A DNA stretch of 64,000 bases from Sipunculus nudus (lineage: Eukaryota > Annelida > Sipuncula > Golfingiida > Sipunculidae): contig CM049316.1 in the NCBI GenBank assembly GCA_026874595.1, forward strand, positions 6,152,339 to 6,216,338, written 5' to 3'. The notes under the pieces were generated by a model. The model was given only the letters and a program-made list of their open reading frames with translations, did not search any database and had not been told where the DNA came from. Of the stretch, positions 10,110-22,894 are shown piece by piece (within the stretch, counting starts at the first letter, position 1; each line of letters opens with the position of its first letter). The translations under genes and the position numbers were made by a program.

Positions 10110-11595
10110 AATTTCAGCCTGTGTAGCTGGAGCATTTTATTCCTAACCTATATTTTTTTCTTTTGGTTGTTGATCACATATGTATATGAATTAAAGTAAT
10201 TAATGCCTTTTTTTCTTGTTTATATGATTTATAGATGTATATGCAGCTTTTTAACAATTGTTTCCTGCATGTAGACTTATTATTTATCAAACAGACACTT
10301 TGATGAATCAAATTTTAAGTTAAAACATAGTAAGTTTAATTTAAAACTAGGGAGTGATATTTTTCTGTAGTCATTGCATAACACTTTTGTGATCAGCACA
10401 ATTGTCATCACTGTTGCATAAAAGAACGAAACTCCGTTTTTACTTTATTTTTATGTATGAGTTTCAGAATAAAAGTGTATTTGCTTTGAGTTTTTCAGAA
10501 AATTATAAGAATTTTGATATGAAACAAGTCTGTTTACCTCAGTGTAGAGGAGTCAGCATAAGAGCAAATATTTGGATGTTATATTCTAGTTGCAGTTCCT
10601 CGGGGGGGATATAGTACCACTGAGCTCTATTGTAACAGTGAATTATACTAGGAAATAATATTTTAAAGTTTATCTAATCGCTATGTTAAGTGATTGCAGG
10701 TATTTAATGATTATTGAAATATCTGTATATTATGACTTTATTTTCATTTTTTAGTCGTTTAAAACAAAGGAGATAACAGCTTGGTTGTTACCACAACTTT
10801 TAGGACCCTTTTCCATATGGTCACTGTGATAGCTTGATGTAATTACATACATGTTTGTTGGACAACGCTATGAATTGAATTGTTAATAAACATTTATTTT
10901 TAGATTGCTTTATTTTTTTATATGCTCACCGAGCTATTTGAGTCTAAACATCATCGTACAACCAGCAGGTCCTTTAATAATATTGTATCCTACCATCCCG
11001 TAAATTTACATCGACGTACATGTTCATGTAAATATCTGCCTTTTTCCATGAAAAAGTACATGCCATATCAGCGTAAAATAGTATGGACTGTCCCCAAAGT
11101 GCACATAAAATTACGGTGCATTGTCATTGTAAGTCGCTGGAAATTACATGCAATATGAAATAAATTTACTTTCCAGTTACCCGTAAATTACATGGAAAGT
11201 AAATCAGGGGCACATTTTTTAAACATTTTTAACAATCACTTTCACATGTAAACCTACATACCTCACAGACAATTACAGATGATGCGGTCAAAAAAGTCTC
11301 TGAAACGGGGATTGGAATGAGTCATATATTACACCTTGTACAATTTTTGTCTCACAACATTTTCATCAACGATTTTAAATCTTTTAAAATGTTTTGTAGA
11401 AAAATGTATAAGAAAAATGTTTTGAAAAAGTTTTATAACATTTTTTAATAATGTTCAGGTGGAACATTTATGCGCCATTATTTAAAATGTTTGAATAAAA
11501 ATGTTCTTTTGTAACATTTATGCGTCATTTTTAAAAACGTTTTAAGAATATTTTTAAAACATTTATGCAACCCATTTAGCAAAACAATTCTGTCA
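10110..11595. other. AT-rich sequence with a short degenerate tandem repeat
   Basis: No gene supported. At 11465-11575 'AACATTTATGCG(C/T)CATT' blocks recur about every 50-57 bp, separated by TTTAAAA/GTTTT-rich sequence. Confidence 0.5.
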
Positions 11596-11599
11596 TTTC

Positions 11600-11713
11600 A
11601 TGCTTTTCCCTGGTCATATGACAATTTTATCGAAACATACAAAAAAGGGTAAAATAAAATATTGCCCGCCCGCACTGGTTTCTGAAAAAAAATGCCTGAA
11701 ACCCATACCTTTT
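11600..11713 (+). mobile_element. right half of a MITE of the AAGGTATGGTTCTCAGGCA family (copy 1)
   Basis: Shares 'TTCCCTG(G/A)TCATAT', 'TTTTATCGAAACATAC', 'GGTAAAATAAAA' and 'CGCCCGCCC' in the same order with the right half of 50530-50838. It ends 'TGCCTGAAACCCATACCTTT', the terminal repeat of the family. The left half is absent. Confidence 0.7.
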
Positions 11714-11838
11714 TTTTGCCATATATTTGTATATTTTATATTAGTATATTTTAAATTTATTTAAATTATAAATGATTTCTTCATTACTATTTACATATGT
11801 ATATGTTTGTTTATATTAATTAGGTTTTATATAAATAC

Positions 11839-11880
11839 AATCTTCCGTGGGTTCGATTCCCACCGTGAGTGAACCGACCT
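11839..11880 (+). other. tRNA-like B-box (SINE or tRNA remnant)
   Basis: 'GTGGGTTCGATTCCCACCG' forms a T-stem/T-loop with an exact B-box GGTTCGATTCC. No A-box or cloverleaf 5' half is visible 30-60 bp upstream, where the DNA is plain AT-rich. This fits the 3' part of a tRNA-derived SINE or a decayed tRNA, not an intact tRNA gene. Confidence 0.55.
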
Positions 11881-12129
11881 TTCTGTTATACCATTTCCGT
11901 CTATATACAATGAACTCAGCATGGCTATTCATTCATCTATATATATAATATATGCCGCACACCATAATAGGCCATTAGTTCTCCCTGCTGCATGCAAGTC
12001 GCCCTGCCGACAAATGTAGTGGGTAAGACTATGACGTCATTTCGCTGGTTCCTATAATAGTTTCCTCAACTTATGAAAATGAATGTTATCAATTGTGGGT
12101 AAATTAATAACTTAATTGCTAGGATATGA

Positions 12130-12133
<4 letters not shown>

Positions 12134-12174
<41 letters not shown>
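12134..12174. repeat. (TA)n microsatellite
   Basis: About 20 uninterrupted TA dinucleotides. Confidence 0.95.
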
Positions 12175-12180
<6 letters not shown>

Positions 12181-12234
12181 TTTAGTAATATAACTGCGAA
12201 AAGAAATGAATAAAATGAGAGATGTTAGAACTCA

Positions 12235-12486
12235 ACCTTGGCCGCCCTCTGGATCCGGGGGGGGGGGGGGAATCTAGGTCCATTAAAATAACGGTTGCGG
12301 GGCCTGAAAAGGAGCTCCCCCCCCCCCCCACCCCACCCCCCCGGACCCGCTCCTACTATTCAGGCGCGGGTACAGGAGGGGGGGGGGGTCTGACCTGCTC
12401 TTACCCAACGACCTTTTTGTAGACAATTTTTATGCATGACACCCGTTGACCCCTCCCTGCAAAAAAATCCTGGATCCGCGCCTGCC
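12235..12486. repeat. poly-G/poly-C repeat bounded by GGATCC motifs
   Basis: It starts 'CCGCCCTCTGGATCCGGGGG', has three G or C homopolymer runs of 9-13, and ends 'AATCCTGGATCCGCGCCTG'. The same layout (GCGGATCC, long G runs, AATCCTGAATCCGCCCCT) is found at 57910-58140. No protein is encoded; the proline/glycine frames are artefacts. Confidence 0.6.
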
Positions 12487-12649
12487 ATTGTTGTATGCTG
12501 ACATAAGAAATTAATGCCAAGGGATCGAGAAACATCTGTTGATCACATTTATTGACCCTGTAAGTGGGTCAGTCACATCCGGGTTTATTTACATGCACAA
12601 TAGAACTTAATCCCTTGCTGCATGAAGCTCGATTGAATTGTGAATGACC

Positions 12650-12922
12650 ACAAGGCCGCATTTCTTGGCATTGCCGAAGCCAGTTCGGCTGTTATCGGTG
12701 GTATATACTCTCCACTCAGGTCTTAAAACACGCAAAAATAACTAAAAATGTTGTGTTCGTTAAGAATTATTTATTCTCACATCGACCATGTCACTGTGGG
12801 GACAATAACCTTAAAAATGATTGTTTAACATGGTATATGGTATGGCACAGTGTCATATGCAATGCGGTTTCAGAGAACATTGAGGACAAAGATGGTGCGA
12901 ATTCCTTTTATAAGTATTATAT
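12650..12922 (+). repeat. dispersed repeat copy A (partner at 22895-23142)
   Basis: Collinear with 22895-23142: 'CATTGCCGAAG', 'GTTCGGCT', 'AATTATTTATTCTCA', 'ATGTCACTG(T/C)GGG', 'ATAACCTT' and 'GAATTCCTTTTATAAGTATTA'. Roughly 250 bp, clearly diverged. Confidence 0.8.
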
Positions 12923-12949
12923 ATATATATGAACACACACACGCAAATA

Positions 12950-13570
12950 TATATTTATGACCAATATTTATAATAAATGTTTTAGTGATTCCTATTATTA
13001 GATCATAAGTCTGTCAAAAAATAAAAAATTGGTCAAATCGGCCATCTGTTTAACGGTTAATGTCTGCATGAGAAAGTCTGATAAATATTACATTGGTCAT
13101 AACAATAATATTTTTATACCGAATTCCTAGTTAATCAATTTTACATACTTCAAGATCTATATATCTTTTAAGGTACAGCTATACCTCTATTGTCTCTTTA
13201 TCATTTTTATTTACACAATAAATGAGTTTCAGTACATGATTTCATCTTTCCATAAGTCGTTTATAATAATTACACCGGTTGAGAACAAACGGACACGGCT
13301 ATATTTCACCTTCACACAAAACACATGACTTATACATTTAATAAATATCATATAATTACACATATAAATGTAAAATGTGTGTATGACCAATATTTTGGTA
13401 CTTGTGCAACAAATTTATTTTGGTTACCTCATAGTAAATTCATAAATCTGCCTAAACTATAATAATTGGTCAAATAAATCAATGTTTTTGGTTAATGCCT
13501 GACCAAACAGTTGGTTAAAATAACCAATTGTTTGGATATAATAACCAATATCATTTTGACCGATTAAATC
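12950..13570. repeat. TTGGTCA/TGACCAA-rich AT block
   Basis: TTGGT(C/T)A and its complement recur about every 50-100 bp and cluster at 13495-13600. They suggest a degenerate repeat with inverted halves. Boundaries uncertain. Confidence 0.35.
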
Positions 13571-13599
13571 GTTAAATTTTAACCAATTTGCTTTTAGAG

Positions 13600-13762
13600 T
13601 GTACTACAACGTTATCACAACGTAATTTGCGACGTAGTATTTACGTATTAGCACGACGTTGTAAAACTAGGAATTTACTACGTATTCACGACGTTATTGC
13701 CAGACGTTACCTAACTACTACCTATATACTACGTCGTGTATACGTAGTGTGTTAGCTGGGTA
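13600..13762. repeat. ACGT-rich block
   Basis: At least ten ACGT or ACGAC/GTCGT palindromic cores in about 160 bp (ACGTAGTATTTACGTATTAG, ACTACGTCGTGTATACGTAG). It is much richer in CpG than the surroundings and probably part of a MITE. Confidence 0.5.
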
Positions 13763-14079
13763 GTTTAGTGTATTAGGAGGTTTTCAATAGAAAGACAAAC
13801 GATGACTCCTTTAAAACGAGGGGAAAACTTGTGCAGGCGGGAGTGATATCTACCGGATCGGCGTTGTCCAAATTCTCAGCTTGCAATACTGGTGCCTTAC
13901 TACGTAAGGCACTACTAAATACTCTATATATGTGCAGTATCGTCCATTACTCGAAAAAAACACAACCACAAATAGGGATACGAGCGACTGTGGTTTAAAC
14001 ACATCGAGCTGATACCATTTGTGCTTATTTGAAAAATACAAATTTATTGATATCATCACAGTGACATGATATTTCAGGA

Positions 14080-14655
14080 TTTCAAGAAATGTTTACAGGA
14101 ACCTCCCTGGATCTTAATTTCTAGGAGTTTCTAGGTCCAGCTGTAACCAATCATGCAAATCTGTCCTTTAGGGTGCTCATATCATATTTTTTCACATATG
14201 TTGTAGAGTATAGGTCACTATGACCTAATTTCAGGTTTCCAAGGAGATTTTTCACAGTTCTCCCTGGGTGTCAACCTTGAAAATTCTAGGTCAAACAATT
14301 ACGATTAGTGCCCTGTTGACAGATGACCGCTTTATTTGAGGACTTCAAAAAAGAGAAGAAAAGCGTAATAAAAATGAGAAAATATATAGGTGGCGCCAGT
14401 TGGTCTTCATGAGCTGATGCAACACTCTATGATTTGATTATTCAGATACTGGAGGTTTGGATCAATTTTTTAATTATTGTAGGAGATAATTACGAGCACA
14501 TAGCTTGGAGAATATAGGTCACAGCAACCTTATTTCAGGTTTCTAAAGAGAATTTTTTATGGGCCTCCATGCGTGTTTAGTTAGAAATTTCTGTATCAAA
14601 CGGTACTGTGTCGAGTTAACGGACAACCGGACGACGGACAAAGAGTGATCGCTAA
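14080..14655 (+). repeat. 337-bp repeat family fragment (forward)
   Basis: 'TTTCAGGTTTCCAAGGAGATT', 'AATTCTAGGTCAAACAATTACGATT', 'GTTGACAGATGACCGC', 'AGGTGGCGCCAGTTGG' and the closing 'CGGACGACGGACAAAGAGTG' match the 41.3-43.4 kb array in order. About 1.5 diverged units. Confidence 0.8.
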
Positions 14656-14771
14656 AGCTTGGATGAATTTCAGATCACCAGGGTTAAAACTCTTCGATAA
14701 TTCTCCATGAGTTCTCCTGGATTCTCCGACTTTTCGACAGGTCCGCATATACGTGCGGTCGGTCTGTATGC

Positions 14772-14778
<7 letters not shown>

Positions 14779-14834
<56 letters not shown>
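14779..14834. repeat. (AT)n microsatellite
   Basis: About 28 AT dinucleotides after a short (GT)n. Confidence 0.95.
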
Positions 14835-14836
<2 letters not shown>

Positions 14837-15079
14837 CCTGCAAATACTGTTCTTCACAATAAAAATGTTGGACTGTTCAAATAATAATTAATGTATTAAT
14901 AATTAAGTTATTGCAATGATCACGTCAAATGGTAACATTTGTCAGGCGTCAGTGGTAGCGCTCGGCAGAAAACCCCCAGCTTGGGTCACGGCGCTGACAG
15001 CTGTCAAACTGGGTAGCGCTCGTTAGTGCTTGGCACGCTCAATAGCGCTCGGCATAAGACCAACTATACTCGCGCATAG

Positions 15080-15290
15080 ACACAGTCCTTAACATAAACA
15101 AGACTCATAAACAAAACATGAAAATTATAAAAGAAGGACTTACTTTGTCCCAAGACTTTTAAATGTTTACAACAAACAAAACGGCGCTTCGATAGATCTT
15201 TAGTACGGTCACGCCGATAATCCAGTGCGTCAGTTATTGTGACAGATGTGAACTTTGAGACTTGGCAGTTGGTTTAATCTGGACTCGGAC
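15080..15290 (+). repeat. dispersed repeat copy A (partner at 28615-28815)
   Basis: Shared blocks with 28615-28815 include 'ACATAAACA', 'ACTTACTTT', 'CAAGTGTTT/AAATGTTT', 'CAAAACGGC(G/C)CTTCG', 'GTCACGCC' and 'GTGACAG(A/C)TGTG.AC', in the same order. Confidence 0.7.
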
Positions 15291-15610
15291 TCCGGGCCTC
15301 GCACTCCAACATAGGTTTTAATCTACTATATAATTTTATGTTAATTGATTTTATCAATCATTATATCGTATTCAATTGTTTCCTAGAGATTATTATGGAA
15401 TTTGCATCAAATAAACCCCTATAAATATGGAAGAATAATTTATGTACAATCAGGCAACCCGTACCATATCCGACTGGACAAAACTATCCTCAAGAAGAAT
15501 CCGTACCGCCATTTAGCGAACCGTTCCTATTCGTACCAGGCCTGTAACCGATTCGTACCTCGTGAAAACATTATCTTAATCCAAAGGGGACCGTGTACCT
15601 GTCCCTCTTC

Positions 15611-15613
<3 letters not shown>

Positions 15614-15652
<39 letters not shown>
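15614..15652. repeat. (CA)n microsatellite
   Basis: About 19 AC dinucleotides, then a short TA run and GA-rich sequence. Confidence 0.95.
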
Positions 15653-15659
<7 letters not shown>

Positions 15660-15733
15660 CTTTAGAGAGAGAGAGGAGAGACGGGTTCTTCCTACAGGTG
15701 TATAGAATTAATTATGGAAATATATAATAACAA

Positions 15734-15815
15734 GTGTAGGCCTAATAAATTAAGAATACAATGTCATATTTAATTGCAGAAATCAATTTGTATTCTTAAT
15801 TTATTAGGCCTACAC
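15734..15815. repeat. perfect 28-bp inverted repeat with a 26-nt loop
   Basis: The arm at 15734-15761 (GTGTAGGCCTAATAAATTAA, then GAATACAA) is the exact reverse complement of 15788-15815. The loop sequence 'TGTCATATTTAATTGCAGAA' occurs again right after the hairpin at about 15834. This suggests a fold-back element or a recent template-switch event. Confidence 0.9.
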
Positions 15816-16030
15816 ATATAATTAATATATTTATGTCATATTTAATTGCAGAAACCAATTAAAAGTAAAACGTTTATTATCTTTAAAGAATAATGTATAC
15901 TCATATATTATATAAAATTATTTTATAAAAAAGGCGTACAATAAAATTATAAGGAAGAACCGTATTTACAATTTAATAATGAATATATATATATAGTGTG
16001 TGTGTGTTAGAGGTGAGATATCCCAAGGTC

Positions 16031-16070
16031 GGTGGTTTTCTCCGGGTCCTCCGGTTTCCTACACTCCTAC
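16031..16070 (+). repeat. SINE-type core motif GGTGGTTTTCTCCGGGTCCT
   Basis: 'GGTGGTTTTCTCCGGGTCCT' followed by 'CCGGTTTCCT'. From memory this type of motif is widespread in interspersed repeats of marine animals. I cannot place it in a named SINE family, and no tRNA-like head is visible. Confidence 0.4.
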
Positions 16071-17070
16071 CGACTACCGAGCGCCAACATCCGAGCCATG
16101 GAGTGTGCCTTGTATTAGTTTTTTTTTAACTAGTTGTACAATCCATGTAAAATAAATTAAGTTTATATTTAGATGTTATCGATATATCGGCATATCGGCG
16201 TATCGCGATACAGCTCAAATATCGATATTTTTGTTAAACGTGCCTAAAACAGGCACTTTATTGGCATACAAAAATACTACCATACAGCAAAAAGAAAGTG
16301 CTGAATACGGTCATAAAAATTTATAAATATTAACATTTACTCCTCATGTCTCTTTTTAAAACTGCAGGAAGATAAAGTGTTTAATCAATTGTATTATTAT
16401 TTCGAAAGGTATAGCCATACAATCTGGCACATATCTGTGATTGTGCACACATTCTAGCTTCTTTGTGCTGAGCTAAATGTCTACCTTGATCGGCATAGTT
16501 TGTCTCCGGTTAGATTAAAAAAATATTATTTGTATTAGTATAAGGAGTATTTACCAATTATCTGTGCACAGCTATACCATCTTTCAAACCGGCTAAAGCA
16601 ATTTTAAACTGAAACAGTTTAAACAAAATTCGCTATTATGGTGTTAACGTTTAGTGTATCAATTGCAGTGCTTACGCTCGTGTAGAAAACTGTTGGCAAC
16701 TGTTGTGAAATCGCAAATATATTAAGCCCATGACTGTCCTCCTGGTAAAGTGTTTACATGTAGGTATTACATGCCTTTTATACATATACTCACATGATGT
16801 ATTAATTTAGTCATTGACCCCATGACACCACCGCAGCTCGCTGCATGTGATGAGGAATTGATGGAGATATTTTTTAATCACACGTGTCAAAGTAATAAGA
16901 TTTTTTTTATTATAAAACACATACATGTTTGAACAACTGATTTATATTACTCTACGTTACAAGGATTACGTACCGGATAACCTATTTATGACGGAAATTT
17001 ATCCGTGCATGCATTTGCAGTACATCGTTCCGTTTGTAGGCCATTATGTTGATATTTGGGAGTTTTTTTT

Positions 17071-17770
17071 TAGCTCAGCTGACTGAAAGTCATTTGAGCT
17101 GTAGCGATCACTCTTTTCCGTCGTCCGTCTGTCTGTCGTGCCATCTGTCTGTCCGTCTGTCCGTTAACAGGGCACAAATAGTAACCATTGGACCTAGAAT
17201 CTTCTAACGTGATATCCAGGAAGGTCCATGAAAAATCTCATGGAAACATGAATTTAAGTCACTGAAACCCATATCCTCTGAGCTATGGGACTCAGACGTA
17301 CCCCCTAGAATAATCAAAATTTGTTACAAATGCTCAAGTATCTGAACAACTAATGCATTGATCACCATGAATTATTGCATGCATATTGATCATTGAGTGT
17401 TTCATCAGTTTCTGCAGACTGGTGGCGCCACCTGGATATTTTTGAAATTTTACGCAATTTTTTTCTCTACTTTCGAGACCTCTAAAGATGGGTTCGTCCG
17501 TTTAAAGGGCACAAATTGTAATCACTGGACCTAGTATCCTCTCACTTGACATCCTGGGAGGTCCATGAAAAGTATTCTAGGAAACCTGAAATTAGGTCTC
17601 TGTTACCCATATCCTCTGAGCTATAGGGCTCAAGAGTACCCATCATAAAAAGTTAAAAAAAAAATGATACAATAGCTCTAGTATCTGAACAACTAATGCA
17701 TTGATCACCATGATTCTTTGCATGCATATTGATCATGGAGTATAAGGCATGCTATAGGCATGGTCCTGTG
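17071..17770 (-). repeat. 337-bp repeat family, reverse orientation, with the TAGCTCAGCTGACTGAAAGT terminus
   Basis: It starts TTTTTAGCTCAGCTGACTGAAAG and 'GCGATCACTC', then (CGTC/TGTC)n, followed by two units about 335 bp apart ('GGACCTAGAATCTTC' near 17190 and 'GGACCTAGTATCCTC' near 17525). It carries the palindrome GGTGGCGCCACC near 17426. This terminus is the reverse complement of the end of the 39.9-43.4 kb array, so it defines one border of the family. Confidence 0.85.
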
Positions 17771-18204
17771 TCCGTCTTCTGCCCGGCCGTCCGTCCGTTA
17801 ACAGGGCACGTTTTGAAAATGTTTGACCTACAAATCCAAAATTTTGCATACAGTTAGATGTCCCCAAATTCTCCTACCACGCTGAAAATTGGGTCACTAG
17901 AATTTTGATCCTTTGGGATATTAAGGAAAAACCTCCGTTTTTCATCAAAAACTCATTGTTACACTTCAAGACTGCCTAATATAAATATTTTCCAATACTT
18001 TTCCTATATACATACCAAAATTAAGCCAGTATTGCTTAAATTATTGAAGGTATGGGCCTAAACATAATGCACTTATAATTATCAGGAAATATATTTACTC
18101 ACTTAACATGAGAATTGTTGTAGCTAGAGACTTTTTTTCAGAGATATAACTTTATCAAGATTTAGTTGTATACCCAAAATTAGATCTGAATTTTGCATTT
18201 TTTT

Positions 18205-18545
18205 TTAAAGTTATTAGCTTAATAAAAAATCAATACCTTATTTTTTTCCAACTTAGGCCCTGACACGTTTTTTTTTCCATGTAATTACTGATTATTTAAT
18301 TTTCACAGCATAAATACATAAGGATTTAATCTATTAAAATCTGAAATTTCACATGAATTGATTGAAAAGAGTAGCTTTTAATAAAGTTTTCATACACCAT
18401 GTCAAGTGTTGTTTACATTAAGCCCACCTAGTACAGCCTTCACCTGTGTTGTGTAACCCACTCAAGGCAGCTTGCCTTAGATCAGCTTGGCCGGCTTCCC
18501 CTGTTGGCAGACTTTCTCTCACCCCCCTGCACCCAACCCCCTGCT
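18205..18545 (+). repeat. dispersed repeat copy B (partner 7412-7862)
   Basis: Same blocks and order as 7412-7862. The stretch 17771-18204 before it shows no recognised feature. Confidence 0.7.
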
Positions 18546-18549
18546 ATAG

Positions 18550-21500
18550 CTGAGATAGTAATTAGCATAATGTTATTGTTTGTCCCTCATTCAACCAACA
18601 GTGTGTATACTTCATTTGATAAGATGTTTTTATTTTATCAAATTTACTTAATAATTTATTAGAGTGAATAAAATTAAGCATGTACTGAAAACTCCAATGT
18701 ACAAAACTGTTCAATTGTGTTTCAAGGATTAATCTGGAAGATGCCATGTTGTGGCATTATTTTCTTTCAAATAAAGTTTAAACATTTGTGATTTAAAAAT
18801 AATAATATATTTGTGTATGCATAATATGACCCAGTAATTCCATATTACTGAATATTGCAAGTTTCTATACCAAAGTCAAAACTGACACCATCAAATTTAA
18901 AATGATTATTATGAACTTATGAACTAAAGCGATGGGTTTCATGTAACTGAATTTCAGTGTGCACAGTAAAGAATGATTACTGTTAATGATTATATTATTC
19001 CATTGGGGGGGGGGGGGGGCATTTTTTAATTGAAATTAGTAAAAAAAAGAAATGTAACTTATGAGAAGTAAATATAAATCTGAATGTTTGGTTGGTTTTT
19101 ACACTTATGAATAATTACGTTATATTGAAATTTCCACTACGTCCCAGACCTTAGTAGTCGCTTTCTATAGCTTTTCCAGAGTTGCTTGGTAAGGACAAAC
19201 TTCTTTTGTCTGTCTGTCTGTTTATATCCATATAGTCCCATGTATCATGAGATAATTCGCAGAGGTCAAACGGATCCAGCGGCATATACCGGCGTGGATT
19301 ACCCTGTTAGTTCAACAGTCGTTTTATATAAAAATATGTTGATTAAAGAGAATTCACATGTAATGTATTCATCAGCTTTCTGCACCGCCTTGCGTACTTG
19401 TAATATGAAAGAACGTACATTACCAAAATTGACGTAATAAGCGCCCCCGACCGGATTTGAGAGGAGATCACATTACGAAATCTAAGGGACGAGCCATCCT
19501 AACCTCATTTTTTCTCCCTATATAGCCAATATAAAAAGGCAAAACGTAATTCTTTAATTTCTCCCCGTCAAGCTTAAAAGTTACCACAAGTATTTATTCT
19601 ATCTCCACCATGCTTTATCATCAAATAGAATAATAATATAAGTTGCACACAACAGGGTCAGTGGTCAAGTGTGTCACATATTACATTGACCGTGTCATTG
19701 AGGGCCGACCCTGCAGGTGGTCATGTTGATCGGATGACCTGAATCCAGGTACGTATGTGGATGTATCATGCAATGAAATATATGTGATGGTGTAGGTATA
19801 ACCATCCCGCCTGGTACCGGTATCCGCACCCGAACCCAGTCATTACTTATTTGTTAAACGGTCATATATTTCACTATTTCTCGCCAACTTATGGAAGCGG
19901 GTTGCCGCGCAAGCTCGGTCCTGTCAAGCGTTTCAAGATTAAACAGTTATTAGAAGCTATTGTAACTTTAATCAATTGTATTATAAACTATTGAAGTTTA
20001 GTCTATGTTCTGACTTAAATATAAACAGTTATTACTGTGTTAGATTATGTTAGGACATCAACATCGTTTCCTAGCGTTCTTTGAGAGTTTTTGCTGAGGT
20101 CAAAGGTCAATTGGGATCAATAGAATTGACCCCTCTCGGGGAATTGACTAGCTATTTCTAAGTCGACGCAGCACGTGTTATTTTACTTGTACTTATGATC
20201 ATTATCTATACATGTTTAAATGTTCAAATTTTTAAATCACAGTTAATAACTATATCGTTGAAGCTGTTTCAGTATGGTTTTCTGCGATGTATAACAGTAG
20301 TTTCATGCTAGTTTTGTGATAATTCGGCTCACATTCCGATGGTTGTTAAGAGCCGTTCCACTGACCGAGCTTACAAACATAGGTGTTTTCCGGTGCTCAG
20401 GTTTAACCATTTATCATATTTTCTAGTAAATCTAGTCTTGGGAACTGACGCGTATATGTCTCTCTTCAACCTATATCAAACTGTGTAGTGTAAAGCACAT
20501 CTAATTGTTGAATTCAATTGATATTACATGTTCATCTAAAATATACATTTCATGGATAATACGATTGTTTCCAGTTTTCCGTCAGTCAGGTTTGAATATA
20601 TAAACAAAGGCTTGAGGTGATATGATGACCGTTTTCAGTTAATAAAAAGTTATTTATCAAGAGTATATGCAAATGAAACGATGTTAACCATGTGTCTGGT
20701 TTATCAGGTTATCTTAAACTAACATCCATGTATGCTGTTTATGCTTTAACTAGTGTTGCATTTGTAAAATAATATTTCTTTCACTTTTTTAAGCTGTATT
20801 TCCTGTTCTTATATCAGGAACGACAGTAAGGTTTGAACACTGACATTGGATATCAATGTCATGTCATCACATCACTTGCCATCAATTTACTTATCGATCA
20901 AGGTCATTTAATTTCCCATAAGGAACTATTTCTGAGATGTCAAGGTCATATTTTGACCGAAGTTATTATTTCATGATATTCCAAGTACTTTGTTTTTAAT
21001 ATGTGTCTATAGAGTGGTGGCTAACAGGTGATACTTAAAACGTCATTTAATTAATGATACATGATTGTGATTCCGGTATCTTAATTTGCAGTTCGCTGGA
21101 CCATGCAAACTACCACATTGCGGACATAGCCGACCACCCTTTTGTTTAAATTGTGTGTTTTCCTTTGTATAAGTAACTGTGTGATTCCATTATGGTGTCA
21201 ACAGAACTGATTGTACATTGTGGTTCACCCACACTTGGCGTTTGCTATTAATAAACTGTTTTACTGCAATAGTAAAAAAAAAATGAAAACGGCTATCAAA
21301 ATCTAGGCCCCGTTTGTCAATGTACGAGACGTGAAACTAATTAAAGCTGAAATAATCCCCCAATTGACCATTTGCAAATCATCAGTAATCACCGGTTACA
21401 CAATCAGATGAACTTTTACTTTATCGTGGCAGTTTAATGTGACAGTTGTTTAATACTCTGGTATATATCACATTAAAATTCAAGTTATCCCGCCTGCACA

Positions 21501-22890
21501 GACTGCTATCGATGCAAGAACCGTTAACTGGAATGACACGGTTGTATGGTACTGCCGCGCTTTATGTAAATGATTCATTCACGGGTCATTATATGTATCG
21601 TCTTACGTGTTTTTATGTTTCATTAAAAACGATTGGAAACAAAGTACCTTCCTTGTTTCGGGAGAGGTAAACGTCAACGTGACCTAATTATACCAACAGG
21701 CATGAAACCTGTCGAATCAACCACTGAAATGATTCGCGGCTTTGGGTTTAACAGCAGCAAAGATTTAGGGACGCTAATTCCACAAAGAGGTCAATGGCCA
21801 GCAATTAATCGGGCCGTTAAGAGCAACATGCACGACATTGGATTCCGATACGGCTCTTTTGTATTAAATTTTAACTGGAACCTGAATTTGAAATGAAACT
21901 AGGGACCCATTGGTCTTGACGCTCAGCCTAATTTATCTATAACTAGCTGATAGACCCAGTATACCGGGCTTATTACCGGGGTTGGGGAGATTTATTAACT
22001 GAGATGCGAAATGTTGGCCTTTTTACTCTAAAAGTTAACAGAAAATATAGTTTTCAGTGGTAAACTGTCTCCATAAGATATGTATAAACATCACACGCAC
22101 CTCTCTGAGGCACAACACTTCTATGAACAGAACACGTTTCTATGTCCAGCTGCTTGAATCTTAAATTTGCCATTTACTTTTAAATTACATGAATCCTAAA
22201 CACTATACCGTCCGTCCGTATAGACTCATAACCTGGTGGAGACAGTGCGTGAGTGATCCTGCAGTCGCTCCAATATTTTTAAATTTATTTTGTAGGGCTG
22301 TCCTCGTGACAAGAAATTTATACCCCGGTATGTTTACCTTGAAGACCTGGTCAGTGATGGTGTTGACATTGCGAACCGGTATGAGACGCGGGGGCATTCA
22401 GGTTTTCGATGATACTTGAATGAATTCTATCGGTGGACGTATAAAGATTAGGTTGATGTGAGGAACACATGAAAGATTTATTAAATGTACGTTGCAAGGA
22501 AACTGTTCCTGAAGAAAGAAACAGATATATGCATACCTCGTAAGCAGCAGAAGCGGACCCAACGGGACTCCATGCAGAGGGTCCGTATTCATTTTCAACC
22601 GCCGCAATCTTTTTTTTCATCGTATCAGACAATTTTTGAGGCCTGAAACCCCAGACACTACTCCACCCCACCCCACGCCTGTACGTGAAACTGGGACCTT
22701 GAAATAGGTTGTGTCATTATTCCCCCTGGGTTGAACTCTCCATTTCATAAAGCGAGAAACGTGTTTTTCTCTTTTACCGACTACGCGCGTTGGTGAGAGC
22801 CTCATTCAAATGAAAGGCCCGAAAGGCTAAAATCCCTCACTGAAAGCAAGCGTTGTTTATAAGAACAATAGTAGTGTTTGAGGTTGAAAG
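18550..22890. other. long stretch without a supported gene
   Basis: AT-rich. Short open frames (longest 106 codons, minus, 22351-22671) have no recognisable domain, splice support or codon pattern. Poly-G at 19005-19019. A 'GGGACCCATTGGTCTTGACG' motif near 21901 resembles the border of the 40-kb repeat family. Nothing else seen. Confidence 0.55.
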
Positions 22891-22894
22891 CCCA

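Noticed and set aside
22351-22671. 106-codon minus-strand frame
   Set aside because: No homology recognised, no splice or start context, overlaps other frames of similar length.
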